35,920 nucleotides of DNA from Polynucleobacter sp. (GTDB lineage: Bacteria; Pseudomonadota; Gammaproteobacteria; Burkholderiales; Burkholderiaceae): positions 1-35,920 of the forward strand of contig JAUYRJ010000036.1 of assembly GCA_030696845.1 (NCBI GenBank), written 5' to 3'. Under the pieces are notes generated by a model. That model saw nothing but the letters and a program-made list of their open reading frames with translations. It made no database searches and was not told where the DNA came from. Below, piece by piece: positions 25,092-33,220 of the stretch. Numbering within the stretch: the stretch's first letter is position 1; the number at the start of each line of letters is the position of its first letter. Position numbers and translations under genes: made by a program.

Positions 25092-26015
25092 TTATTTCGC
25101 CTGATCGGTTTTAATATTGGTAAGGCTCCACACGTAAGCCGCTATCAACTGAACTTTTTCCGGAGTCAAGATGGCTTCATGCGCTGGCATTTGTCCATTA
25201 CGACCCTTGGTTAAGGTCTCGGTAACAGTGGCCTCAGTACTGCCATAAAGCCAGATCTTATCGGTGAGATTAGGCGCGCCCATCGCCGTATTGCCTTTAC
25301 CGTCAGTGGCGTGGCATGCTACACAATTAGCAGCGAACAGTACGCCGCCGCGCTCCGCTTTTGCAGAGTTGACTGGCAAGCCCGATAAACTGCGGACGTA
25401 ATTCACTAAATCCGCAATCTCATCTTTGCTGAGGTGCGCGTAAGCGGGCATCACACCAGCGCGGCCTTGCAAAATTGCCGTCTTAATCATTTCGGGGCTA
25501 CCACCATAGAGCCAATCATTGTCGGTTAAATTGGGAAAGCCTTTCGAGCCGCCCGCATCAGAGCCGTGGCACTGCGCGCAATAATTGAGGTATAGGCGCT
25601 GACCCATTTCGCGAGCCTTGGGATCGGCGGCTACCTGCTGCACATCCAACTGCATGTACTTGGCGTAGATCGGCTTTAAATCTTCATTGGCTTCCACTAC
25701 CGAATCAACGTAAGCATTGTCGGTGGTGTAGCCCAGAACACCAGGATACGAACCAAGACCTGGATAGAGCACTAAATACACCAAACCAAATACGCATGAA
25801 ATCAAGAACATCCAAGCCCACCAGCGTGGCAGTGGATTGTTGAGTTCGCGCAGATCGCCATCCCACACATGCCCGGTGTCCGTAACACTTCCGTCTGCAG
25901 CCTGCGACACTGTTACCTTGCGCTGCGAAGACAGTAACCAGACACACCACACAATTCCGATTAGGGTAATTGCCGCAATGAACACGCTCCAATAAGCGCC
26001 AATAAAATCACTCAT
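25092..26015 (-). CDS. ccoP: cbb3 oxidase di-haem cytochrome c subunit CcoP
   Basis: A 307-aa membrane-anchored di-haem cytochrome c that passes electrons to CcoO/CcoN. Two N-terminal helices (about 10-28 and 65-83) bracket a loop with WDGDLRELNNPLPRWW, a CcoP hallmark. The haem sites are CAQCH (146-150) and CVACH (231-235), with axial Met ligands in GVMPAYAHL and GQMPAHEAI. Both haems would be attached by the ccm products encoded in this window. The ATG overlaps the ccoQ stop. Confidence 0.96.
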   Translation of the reverse strand: MSDFIGAYWSVFIAAITLIGIVWCVWLLSSQRKVTVSQAADGSVTDTGHVWDGDLRELNNPLPRWWAWMFLISCVFGLVYLVLYPGLGSYPGVLGYTTDNAYVDSVVEANEDLKPIYAKYMQLDVQQVAADPKAREMGQRLYLNYCAQCHGSDAGGSKGFPNLTDNDWLYGGSPEMIKTAILQGRAGVMPAYAHLSKDEIADLVNYVRSLSGLPVNSAKAERGGVLFAANCVACHATDGKGNTAMGAPNLTDKIWLYGSTEATVTETLTKGRNGQMPAHEAILTPEKVQLIAAYVWSLTNIKTDQAK

Positions 26016-26182
26016 TTTTTGTCCTTCGTAAATTCATCCGGAATGTCAAACGGCAACTCAGCCGATTCTTGATTTGCAGGCTGTCGCTTAGCAGACCATG
26101 CCCACCAAACAATTCCCAAAAAAACCAATAAACCAAGCATCGTCGATAAGGCCGAGAGGTAGGGAGCAATTAATTCGATCAT
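26012..26182 (-). CDS. ccoQ: cbb3 oxidase small subunit CcoQ
   Basis: A 56-aa protein read from ATG 26182: an N-terminal MIELIAPYLSALST, one membrane helix (about 8-28) ending in VWWAWS, then AKRQ and an acidic tail ELPFDIPDEF. The single helix, the WWAWS end and the ELPF-D tail are typical of CcoQ/FixQ, which stabilises the oxidase complex. AAGGGGGAA is just upstream. It sits between ccoO and ccoP and overlaps ccoP by ATGA. Confidence 0.92.
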   Translation of the reverse strand: MIELIAPYLSALSTMLGLLVFLGIVWWAWSAKRQPANQESAELPFDIPDEFTKDKK

Positions 26183-26191
26183 GGTTCCCCC

Positions 26192-26860
26192 TTATTTCGT
26201 CGCTTCGGCGGCGGTAGTGTTAACCAAAGCTTGGCTGGTTGAACGGCGCTGCACGCCCAATCCTTGCAGGTAGGCAATTAAGGCGTCCTCCTCGGTTTTG
26301 CCTTCCAAGTCCTTTGGCGCATTCGCAATTTGCTCATCGGTATAGGGCACACCCAATCTCCGCAAGGCAGTCATGTGCGCCTGAATGCTGCTCACTTCCG
26401 CTGGCGCGTTTTGTAAATAAGGGTAAGCCGGCATATTGGACTCAGGCACCACATCGCGCGGATTGCGTAAATGAATGCGATGCCATTCATCTGAATAACG
26501 ACCGCCTACGCGTGCCAAATCGGGGCCGGTACGCTTGCTGCCCCATAAAAATGGATGGTCATATACCGACTCGCCCGCGAGCGAATACGGACCATAGCGC
26601 TCGGTCTCGGAGCGTAAGGTACGAATTTGCTGTGAATGGCAACCCACGCAGCCCTCGCGCTGGTAAATATCGCGACCAGCAAGGCTGAGCGCTGGGAATG
26701 GCACAACCCCAGGCGTCGGCTGCGTAGTGGAGTGCTGAAAAAACAGCGGCACAATTTGAACGAGACCTGCAATCGACACGACGGCAATCGTAGCCACAAT
26801 CAGCCAACCGACATTGCGCTCTAAGGTTTCGTGGGAAAAGAATTTGCGTTGATTTGACAT
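26192..26860 (-). CDS. ccoO: cbb3 oxidase mono-haem cytochrome c subunit CcoO
   Basis: A 222-aa protein with one N-terminal helix (about 17-40) and a periplasmic cytochrome c domain. The haem site is CVGCH (71-75) in the CcoO context [16 protein letters not shown]. The axial Met lies in [11 protein letters not shown]. The conserved [20 protein letters not shown] block is complete. ATG 26860 was chosen because AAGGAGAGG is directly upstream; an earlier in-frame start would begin inside ccoN. The gap to ccoN is 13 bases. Confidence 0.96.
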   Translation of the reverse strand: MSNQRKFFSHETLERNVGWLIVATIAVVSIAGLVQIVPLFFQHSTTQPTPGVVPFPALSLAGRDIYQREGCVGCHSQQIRTLRSETERYGPYSLAGESVYDHPFLWGSKRTGPDLARVGGRYSDEWHRIHLRNPRDVVPESNMPAYPYLQNAPAEVSSIQAHMTALRRLGVPYTDEQIANAPKDLEGKTEEDALIAYLQGLGVQRRSTSQALVNTTAAEATK

Positions 26861-26873
26861 TGTTTTCCTCTCC

Positions 26874-28316
26874 TTAGTGAGCCATGACAAGAGGCGCTGG
26901 AATCGGCGCATCAATGAATTTCTTGTTTTGCACGGTCTTATAAACGTTATAAGCCATTAGCAGCATTCCGCCTAAGTAACATAAGCCGCCAATTAAGCGA
27001 ATCACGTAGAAGGGGTAAGTTGCTTTAACCGACTCCACAAAGCTATAGGTCAAGGTGCCGTCCGGCTCAAATGCACGCCACATCAGTCCTTGCATCACGC
27101 CTGCAATCCACATGGCGGCAATATAAATGACAACACCCAAGGTTGCGATCCAGAAATGCAGTTCAATCATGCGGGTGCTGTACATCTCCTTTTGTCCCAC
27201 TAAGCGTGGAATGAGGTAGTACAAAGATCCGATCGTGATCATGGCAACCCAACCCAGTGCACCAGAGTGAACGTGTCCAATAGTCCAGTCGGTGTAATGC
27301 GAGAGGCTATTGACTGTTTTAATCGACATCATCGAACCTTCAAAAGTCGACATGCCATAAAACGATAAAGCAACCACCAAGAATTTCAGAATCGGGTCGC
27401 TGCGCAACTTGTGCCAAGCGCCTGATAAGGTCATGATGCCGTTGATCATGCCGCCCCACGATGGCGCCAGCAATATCAAGGAGAAGACCATTCCAAGAGA
27501 CTGAGTCCAGTCAGGCAAAGCAGTGTGCTGCAAATGATGCGGACCTGCCCACATGTATGTAAAGTTCAAAGCCCAAAAGTGAACAATCGATAAACGATAG
27601 GAGTAGATTGGGCGCTCCGCCTGCTTCGGAATGAAGTAATACATCATCCCCAAAAAGCTGGTGGTTAAAAAGAAGCCAACTGCGTTATGCCCATACCACC
27701 ACTGAATCATCGCATCCTGCGTACCAGAGTAGGCAGAGTAAGACTTAAATAAACTAGCTGGCATTTCAATGTTGTTGACGATATGCAGCAGCGCAATCGT
27801 CAAGATGTAGGCGCCGAAAAACCAATTGGATACGTAAATGTGTTTTGTCTTGCGCTTGATAATGGTGCCAAAGAAAACAACGGCATAAACCACCCAAACA
27901 ACCGTAATCAAAATATCAATCGGCCACTCTAGCTCGGCATACTCTTTGGATGTACTTAAACCCATGGGCAATGTGATAGCGGCAGCCACAATCACCAATT
28001 GCCAGCCCCAGAATGTAAACGCGGCCAACTTGTCTGAAAAGAGGCGTACTTGACAGGTACGCTGCACGATGTAGTAAGAGGTGGCAAATAGCGCACTGCC
28101 ACCAAAGGCGAAGATCACCGCATTGGTATGGAGCGGCCTTAGACGACCGTAACTCAACCAAGGAATATTGAATGTAATTTCTGGCCAGACCAGTTGCGCC
28201 GCCAAAATGACTCCAACCAACATACCCACAATGCCCCAGAGGATGGTTGCAATGGCGAACTGACTTACTACCTTGTAATTAAAGTTGTCTTGATAACTTC
28301 CCACGGTGCTGCCCAT
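26874..28316 (-). CDS. ccoN: cbb3-type cytochrome c oxidase subunit I CcoN
   Basis: The 480-aa catalytic subunit of the high-affinity cbb3 oxidase, which reduces O2 at a haem b3-CuB site. Twelve membrane helices are predicted. Haem and copper ligands are visible: His in [15 protein letters not shown] (low-spin haem), His in [11 protein letters not shown] and the His pair in [13 protein letters not shown] (CuB), and HVHSGALGW (haem b3 and b). The Tyr in [14 protein letters not shown] is the expected cross-linked tyrosine of C-family oxidases. AAGGGAGAA precedes ATG 28316. An FNR-dependent promoter lies about 60-105 bases upstream. Confidence 0.97.
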   Translation of the reverse strand: MGSTVGSYQDNFNYKVVSQFAIATILWGIVGMLVGVILAAQLVWPEITFNIPWLSYGRLRPLHTNAVIFAFGGSALFATSYYIVQRTCQVRLFSDKLAAFTFWGWQLVIVAAAITLPMGLSTSKEYAELEWPIDILITVVWVVYAVVFFGTIIKRKTKHIYVSNWFFGAYILTIALLHIVNNIEMPASLFKSYSAYSGTQDAMIQWWYGHNAVGFFLTTSFLGMMYYFIPKQAERPIYSYRLSIVHFWALNFTYMWAGPHHLQHTALPDWTQSLGMVFSLILLAPSWGGMINGIMTLSGAWHKLRSDPILKFLVVALSFYGMSTFEGSMMSIKTVNSLSHYTDWTIGHVHSGALGWVAMITIGSLYYLIPRLVGQKEMYSTRMIELHFWIATLGVVIYIAAMWIAGVMQGLMWRAFEPDGTLTYSFVESVKATYPFYVIRLIGGLCYLGGMLLMAYNVYKTVQNKKFIDAPIPAPLVMAH

Positions 28317-28381
28317 GGCTTCTCCCTTATGCAGATCGGAGCGGTAAACCGCCTTAAATGGCGCCCTAATAGCGCCTTTTT

Positions 28382-28423
28382 ATTATCAATTTAAGTACTT
28401 CACTCCAATTTGATCTATATCAA
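28382..28423 (-). promoter_or_regulatory. FNR box and -10 element of the ccoNOQP promoter
   Basis: TTGAT-CTAT-ATCAA (28410-28423) is a perfect match to the FNR consensus. On the minus strand GATAAT (28387-28382) is a good -10, which predicts a start near 28375. The box centre is then about 41.5 bases upstream, the classic class II FNR activation position. No -35 hexamer is needed in such promoters. The regulator gene is about 5 kb away in this window. Confidence 0.88.
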
Positions 28424-28475
28424 ACGGACTACGATCATTTGCGAAAATGACTGAATTGACCTTTGCGGAAGGGGA

Positions 28476-28682
28476 TTAATGACGAGATTTGATGCTGGAC
28501 TTCGGATCGGGCGTTGGATCGAGTTTTTGGCTGGTCTTGGGACTATCGTCGTCCATCAAAATGGCTTCCCCAGGCCCATTGAGATCATCAAATTGACCGC
28601 TTTTGACCGACCAATAAAAAATGTAGGCCAAAAAGGCAACGAGCAGGAGCGACAAGGGAATCAGCAAAAATAGACTTTCCAT
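28476..28682 (-). CDS. ccoS: cbb3 oxidase maturation protein CcoS
   Basis: A 68-aa protein with one N-terminal membrane helix (about 3-25) followed by the CcoS signature FYWSVKSGQFDDLNGPGEAILMDDD. The C-terminal tail is rich in Pro, Lys and Ser and variable in the family. CcoS is required to insert cofactors into CcoN. It lies 47 bases after ccoI on the same strand. It is upstream of ccoN and separated from it by the FNR-controlled promoter. Confidence 0.93.
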   Translation of the reverse strand: MESLFLLIPLSLLLVAFLAYIFYWSVKSGQFDDLNGPGEAILMDDDSPKTSQKLDPTPDPKSSIKSRH

Positions 28683-28729
28683 GCACTCAGTCTAGCCTAA
28701 TTGGATACCCATTCGCTAGCAAAAACTGA

Positions 28730-31177
28730 TCAGATCTTACGCAAACGCCATGCATTCAGGGTAACTGCTAAAGAAGATAAGGCCATGCCCACGCCAGCAA
28801 TCCAGGGATTCACCCAGCCCATCATCGCTACCGGTATCGCAACCAGGTTATAAATAAAAGCCCAAAATAAATTTTGTTTTATTACAGACTGAGTTCGATC
28901 CGCCATGATGAGGGCTTTGGCTAGAGGCGCCAAGGAACTTGCTGTCAAAATCGCATCGGCACCAGCCGCCGCCAAGGGCGCGCCCGAGCCAACCGCTACC
29001 GAGATATTGGCTTTAGCCAGAAAAGGAGCATCGTTAATACCGTCTCCAATAGCCCAAACAAACCGGCCCTCCGCTTGCAATTGCTCAATAAAGGCATATT
29101 TACCTTCTGGCGAGCTAGCGCCTTGGTAGAGAGTAATACCAAAGTACTGAGCCCACCACGCAACCGTCAGGGCATCGTCTCCCGATAGAATATGAATGCG
29201 AATACCACGTCGCTGCGCTGTTGCTAGCAATTCTGATACGCCTGCTCTGGGCGTATCCAAGAATAAAAAGCGCGCAATCAGTCCTTTGGCATCAGCTAAA
29301 AAGACGCTGCCATATTCACCTGATTGCGGCTCTAGCGCAGATTGAATATGCCCTGTTGATTCAAGCCAAGCTTGACTACCCAGGACAAAATCGCCTGCCT
29401 GAATTCCAAACCCCAATCGATTGCTAATAGGCGCATTTAGGGTCGCACGCTCAATGCCTTGCGCATCAGCTGCTCGCAATAGAGATAAGCCAAGAGGGTG
29501 TGTTAGCCCTTCCTCCATTGCTGCAGCAATTGCAAAAGCCGTTTTTTTATCCACATCAGATCGAAATAATTGAATTTCTTTTAGCTCAGGTTGACCCACC
29601 GTTAAGGTGCCGGTTTTGTCGAGCACAATGTCGCTGACTTTCACCAAGCTTTCCATGACATGGCCGCGCACAATTAATAAACCCAATTTTGTGACAGCGC
29701 CCTGCGCAGCAGCCATGGCGGTGGGTACCGCAAGGGATAAGGCGCAGGGGCAACTAGCTACCAATACCGCCACTAACACCGTCCAGGCTTTACTGGGATC
29801 AACATAAAGCCAGACTGATGTGGATATAGCAGCGCTGAGCAATAAAAACAAAATGAAATGCCCTGCCCACTTTTCAGCAAGACCCACTACATTGGGTTTT
29901 GCCAACAAGGCCTGATCGAGCAAGGAGGCAATGCCCGCAATGCGCGTTGATTGACCCACGGCGATGATTTTCATTACAAAGGCGTTTTGCACATTATGCG
30001 TACCGGCATACAGTACATCGCCCACTATTTTGCTCACGGGCTTGGCTTCACCAGTAAGCAGCGATTCGTCTAAGGCGCTCTCGCCCTCGATCAACGCCCC
30101 ATCGGCAGGGATAACGGCGCCCGGCGCGATACGCAAATAGTCACCCACATGGCATTTCACGACCGGAACAATATGAATCTGTGAGGTCTCGGGGTAATTG
30201 ACAAAGCGTTCGCAAGTCGCGGGTAACTGTTTTGCCAATGCCTCGGCACCACCTTGCGCATCTTGCCTCGCGAGCAATTCAATGTAGCGCGCGCCCAAAA
30301 TAAACGCAACGAACATCGTGATCGAGTCAAAATAACTTTCGCCTGATTCCGCGAGTAAATTAATGGTTCCCGCAATAAACGCCAGCGCCAGCGCCAGCGC
30401 AATCGGCACATCCATTCCCAGCATTTTGCTCTTCGGAAATAAGCGAACGCTATGCCATGCCGATTGAAAAATCGGACCGGCAGAGTACACCATCACTGGC
30501 ACGGTTAATACCCAACTTGCCCAATTGAGTAGCAAACCATATTCGGATGTGATGTCATTCTCACCGACATAAGACGGCCACGCATACATCATGACCTGCA
30601 TCATGCCTAGCAGCGCTACGCCAAGGCGCGTTAATAGCTGGCGTCTTTCCTTTTTGGATTTTTCGATTGCCAGCGATGGCTCAAACGGCCAAGCCCCGTA
30701 ACCCACACGCTCAACCTCATGCAGTAATTGCGCCAAACTTGCTTGCGCTGGATTGAACACTACTTTTGCTTTTTGTGTGGCGTAATTAATCTGCACGTCT
30801 GTTACGCCAGGAATACGCTTGATGTGATGCTCGCACAACCACACACAGGCGGCACACCGAATTTTCTCGAGCTTTAAAGTGGTCTCGAGCGCAGGGCCTT
30901 GCGCAGGCTTAGTAAAGCGCTCAAGTAATAAAGGGTCGTTATACGGCAATAAGCGCTCTGGTATGCGCTCCTCAATGGCCTCGCCTTCTGGTTTTATTCC
31001 GGGCACACGCCGGGCATAAAACATATCAAGACCTTCGCCATGAATCGTCTTCGCGATCGCTAAACAACCAGGACAGCAAAAAGACCGTAATGCGCCGCCA
31101 AGTTCAAGCTGAAGGTCGGACTTTGCAGTAACAGCGCTGCCGCAGTGATAGCATGACCGAGTCACTATTGCGCTCAC
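28730..31177 (-). CDS. ccoI: Copper-exporting P1B-type ATPase CcoI (FixI)
   Basis: An 815-aa heavy-metal P-type ATPase that supplies copper for the CuB centre of cbb3 oxidase. The N-terminus has the CcoI-specific metal region with Cys9/Cys12 and FCCPGC (34-38), then an HMA-like domain with CAACVW (108-113). P-ATPase motifs follow: LLTGEAKPV, the membrane metal site CPC in SCPCALSLAVPTAMAAA, phosphorylation site DKTGTLTVG, HP in GLTHPLGLSL and GDGINDAPFLAKA. The start is GTG 31177, overlapping the MFS stop (GTGA), so the two are coupled. All catalytic residues are present. Confidence 0.95.
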   Translation of the reverse strand: MSAIVTRSCYHCGSAVTAKSDLQLELGGALRSFCCPGCLAIAKTIHGEGLDMFYARRVPGIKPEGEAIEERIPERLLPYNDPLLLERFTKPAQGPALETTLKLEKIRCAACVWLCEHHIKRIPGVTDVQINYATQKAKVVFNPAQASLAQLLHEVERVGYGAWPFEPSLAIEKSKKERRQLLTRLGVALLGMMQVMMYAWPSYVGENDITSEYGLLLNWASWVLTVPVMVYSAGPIFQSAWHSVRLFPKSKMLGMDVPIALALALAFIAGTINLLAESGESYFDSITMFVAFILGARYIELLARQDAQGGAEALAKQLPATCERFVNYPETSQIHIVPVVKCHVGDYLRIAPGAVIPADGALIEGESALDESLLTGEAKPVSKIVGDVLYAGTHNVQNAFVMKIIAVGQSTRIAGIASLLDQALLAKPNVVGLAEKWAGHFILFLLLSAAISTSVWLYVDPSKAWTVLVAVLVASCPCALSLAVPTAMAAAQGAVTKLGLLIVRGHVMESLVKVSDIVLDKTGTLTVGQPELKEIQLFRSDVDKKTAFAIAAAMEEGLTHPLGLSLLRAADAQGIERATLNAPISNRLGFGIQAGDFVLGSQAWLESTGHIQSALEPQSGEYGSVFLADAKGLIARFLFLDTPRAGVSELLATAQRRGIRIHILSGDDALTVAWWAQYFGITLYQGASSPEGKYAFIEQLQAEGRFVWAIGDGINDAPFLAKANISVAVGSGAPLAAAGADAILTASSLAPLAKALIMADRTQSVIKQNLFWAFIYNLVAIPVAMMGWVNPWIAGVGMALSSLAVTLNAWRLRKI

Positions 31178-32427
31178 ATCTTGGGTGGAATGGATTTACG
31201 TTTAGACCAGCCGCTACGTCGCTCATAGAGCACAAATAAAACACCCCAAATGACGGTAGCAAAATAGGCCCATATCCAAGCGGACTGCGATTCACGTGAA
31301 CCGGATAAATCCAATACGAAACCAAAGATAGCGGGGCCTAAAAGACCGCCCCCAAAACCCATTAAGGAGTGAAGACCCATTGCGGCACCCTTAATATTGG
31401 GCTGCGCGCTGGTTACGAGCCCCGCAGTCAAGGTAGCGGAATCAGCCATGATAAAAATAGAGTGCCCTGTGGCTAGTAAGGCAATCACCCACCAACCCTG
31501 CCCGGTTGCGCTTGCCAATGCAATACCTAAAATGGCGCTAGTCAGCATCACAAAACAAACCCAGTTCTGCCTACCAAATTTCAGCGCCATCTCATTACCC
31601 AAGATCGAAGCTGGAACCCCAAAGAAATTAATGATTCCCGCTAAGGTAGTGGCGGCTAAGAAAAATACTTCACCGGTATACGCTGTACAAAACGCAAAGA
31701 AAGCCACAAGCCAACTGCGCGATGCAAATAGCTCTAAGGAGTGGGCGGTGTAGCCAAAAATATAACCCGATGCTTCCTTATTCTGCAGTACCTGCTTCCA
31801 TTGCTGAATCGGAAAAATATCACGGATTCGAATGTTCATGGCACCATGCCACTCGGGCTTATCGAGGGCAGGAATCAGGAAGAGCACAATCAGAAAAGCC
31901 GCGAAGGGACCTAAAGCAATCCACTCGTATACCGCCTCCCAGCCCAATCCAGCCAAAATCCAGCCGGAGATTAAATACGATAAGCCGGCACCAATTCCAA
32001 AAAAAGCGGTGTAAAAAGCAATATGACGCGTTACCTCGCCATGCTGCACTCGGTCCGATAGGATCTTCAAGCCTGGCATATAGGTACCAGCCAAGCCGGC
32101 GCCATTTAGGGCCATAAAGAAAAATGCCGTCAGAAACCCCTCGGCAAAAAGTCCCATTCCCAATAGGCCAACAGTTCCCGATAGACCGCCCAATAAATAA
32201 ATTTTGCGCGCATCCACGCGGTCGGTTAATACCGTCGCTAAGGGTACTACCAGGATATAGCCGAAGAAAAAAGCGCTGGCAATTAATCCAGACTCAAAAT
32301 TACTCAGACCCCACTCATCTTGCAGGGTAGTCAGCGTGACCGCATAACAAGCAAAGCCTAGCAAGGCGCAAATTTGCGCGGTCAACATCAGCGGTGTGCA
32401 ACTGATTTTTGTAGCGAGTTTACTCAC
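31174..32427 (-). CDS. MFS transporter upstream of ccoI
   Basis: A 417-aa major facilitator protein with 12 predicted helices. The loop 2-3 region reads ATVLTDRVDARKIYLLGG, the usual D-R-x-x-x-R/K type, and helix 5 has FFGIGAGLSYLISGWILAG. Substrate is unknown. The stop overlaps the ccoI start, and the dioxygenase gene ends 15 bases upstream, so it could serve either neighbour. A copper importer role like that of CcoA is possible by context, but I do not see a clear CcoA-type Met/His motif pair. The start is GTG 32427 without a strong ribosome site; ATG 32388 would cut into helix 1. Confidence 0.85.
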   Translation of the reverse strand: MSKLATKISCTPLMLTAQICALLGFACYAVTLTTLQDEWGLSNFESGLIASAFFFGYILVVPLATVLTDRVDARKIYLLGGLSGTVGLLGMGLFAEGFLTAFFFMALNGAGLAGTYMPGLKILSDRVQHGEVTRHIAFYTAFFGIGAGLSYLISGWILAGLGWEAVYEWIALGPFAAFLIVLFLIPALDKPEWHGAMNIRIRDIFPIQQWKQVLQNKEASGYIFGYTAHSLELFASRSWLVAFFAFCTAYTGEVFFLAATTLAGIINFFGVPASILGNEMALKFGRQNWVCFVMLTSAILGIALASATGQGWWVIALLATGHSIFIMADSATLTAGLVTSAQPNIKGAAMGLHSLMGFGGGLLGPAIFGFVLDLSGSRESQSAWIWAYFATVIWGVLFVLYERRSGWSKRKSIPPKM

Positions 32428-32442
32428 GGGCTGTATCGGAAT

Positions 32443-33189
32443 TTATTGTGGGCTGTTTTTAGGCGAGTCTTGAAAACCACTAGAGCGAAACGTCACCACC
32501 AAGGTATCTCGGTAGCCATGGGCTCGTGTGGGCTGAATCGGCGTGGTTTCATGAATCATCCGCTCATCGTTCATCAGCAACACAGACCATGGCTCGATTA
32601 AGGTAAACCGCAAGCCGGCTGCAGTATTCACCTCAAAGATACGAGTTTCACCGCCCTTGATACCTTGCCGATCCACCAAGAAGACAGCAACAAAATCAAC
32701 GCCGTCGCGATGCGCGCCCTCAGGTGTTGGCCTACCAATACCATCGCTCGTATCAATCCGAAACTGGTGCGCCTCGACAAACCACGTTTTGACTGGCTTT
32801 AAGCCGCTGAGCAACACAGCCATGCTTTTTAATAAGGCCTGCCACGTGGGATCTTTGGCAAGCGCATCGGTAATTGGCTCGAACCAACGCTCAATACCGC
32901 CATGCAGGGCGTTGTAATCCAAAGACTGCCAATGTGCGCGGTGTGGCACCATCTCTAAAACCGATCCCGTCACAGTGTAGCTGGCATGCCGCCGAAAGCG
33001 ATAGCGACCGCCATCCTTTAAATAGGGATCGCGTGGCAAATCCTGCCAATGCAGATGAAGGTGGTTTAAGTCAGCAAGCGATATGCCGGCAAGCTCAGCA
33101 ACCGATTGGGCGGAAGCAATCGCATAGCCATTATCTTGAATGTCTGATGCAAGGCGTTCTGTAGGGGAAAGAGGGGGAAATAAGTTCAC
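32443..33189 (-). CDS. 2OG-Fe dioxygenase family protein
   Basis: A 248-aa protein resembling the 2OG-Fe dioxygenase family that includes isoleucine-4-hydroxylase and BsmA. The iron triad is visible as His160 and Asp162 (EGAHRDGVDFVAVF) and His213 (MIHETTPI), with Arg227 (YRDTLVVTF) for 2-oxoglutarate. The N-terminal YRFRRHASYTV segment is also typical. Family members hydroxylate free amino acids, but the substrate here is unknown. It lies between an orphan TAXI protein (30-base gap) and an MFS transporter (15-base gap) in an apparent operon leading into ccoI. The start is GTG 33189; the upstream ATGs are out of frame. Confidence 0.85.
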   Translation of the reverse strand: MNLFPPLSPTERLASDIQDNGYAIASAQSVAELAGISLADLNHLHLHWQDLPRDPYLKDGGRYRFRRHASYTVTGSVLEMVPHRAHWQSLDYNALHGGIERWFEPITDALAKDPTWQALLKSMAVLLSGLKPVKTWFVEAHQFRIDTSDGIGRPTPEGAHRDGVDFVAVFLVDRQGIKGGETRIFEVNTAAGLRFTLIEPWSVLLMNDERMIHETTPIQPTRAHGYRDTLVVTFRSSGFQDSPKNSPQ

Positions 33190-33220
33190 CCATTCATTTT
33201 AGGGCAAGGCGTGGATATTC

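Noticed and set aside
31174..32427. Naming the MFS gene ccoA (copper importer).
   Set aside because: Context fits, but I could not see the Met and His motif pair expected for CcoA, so only the family is given.
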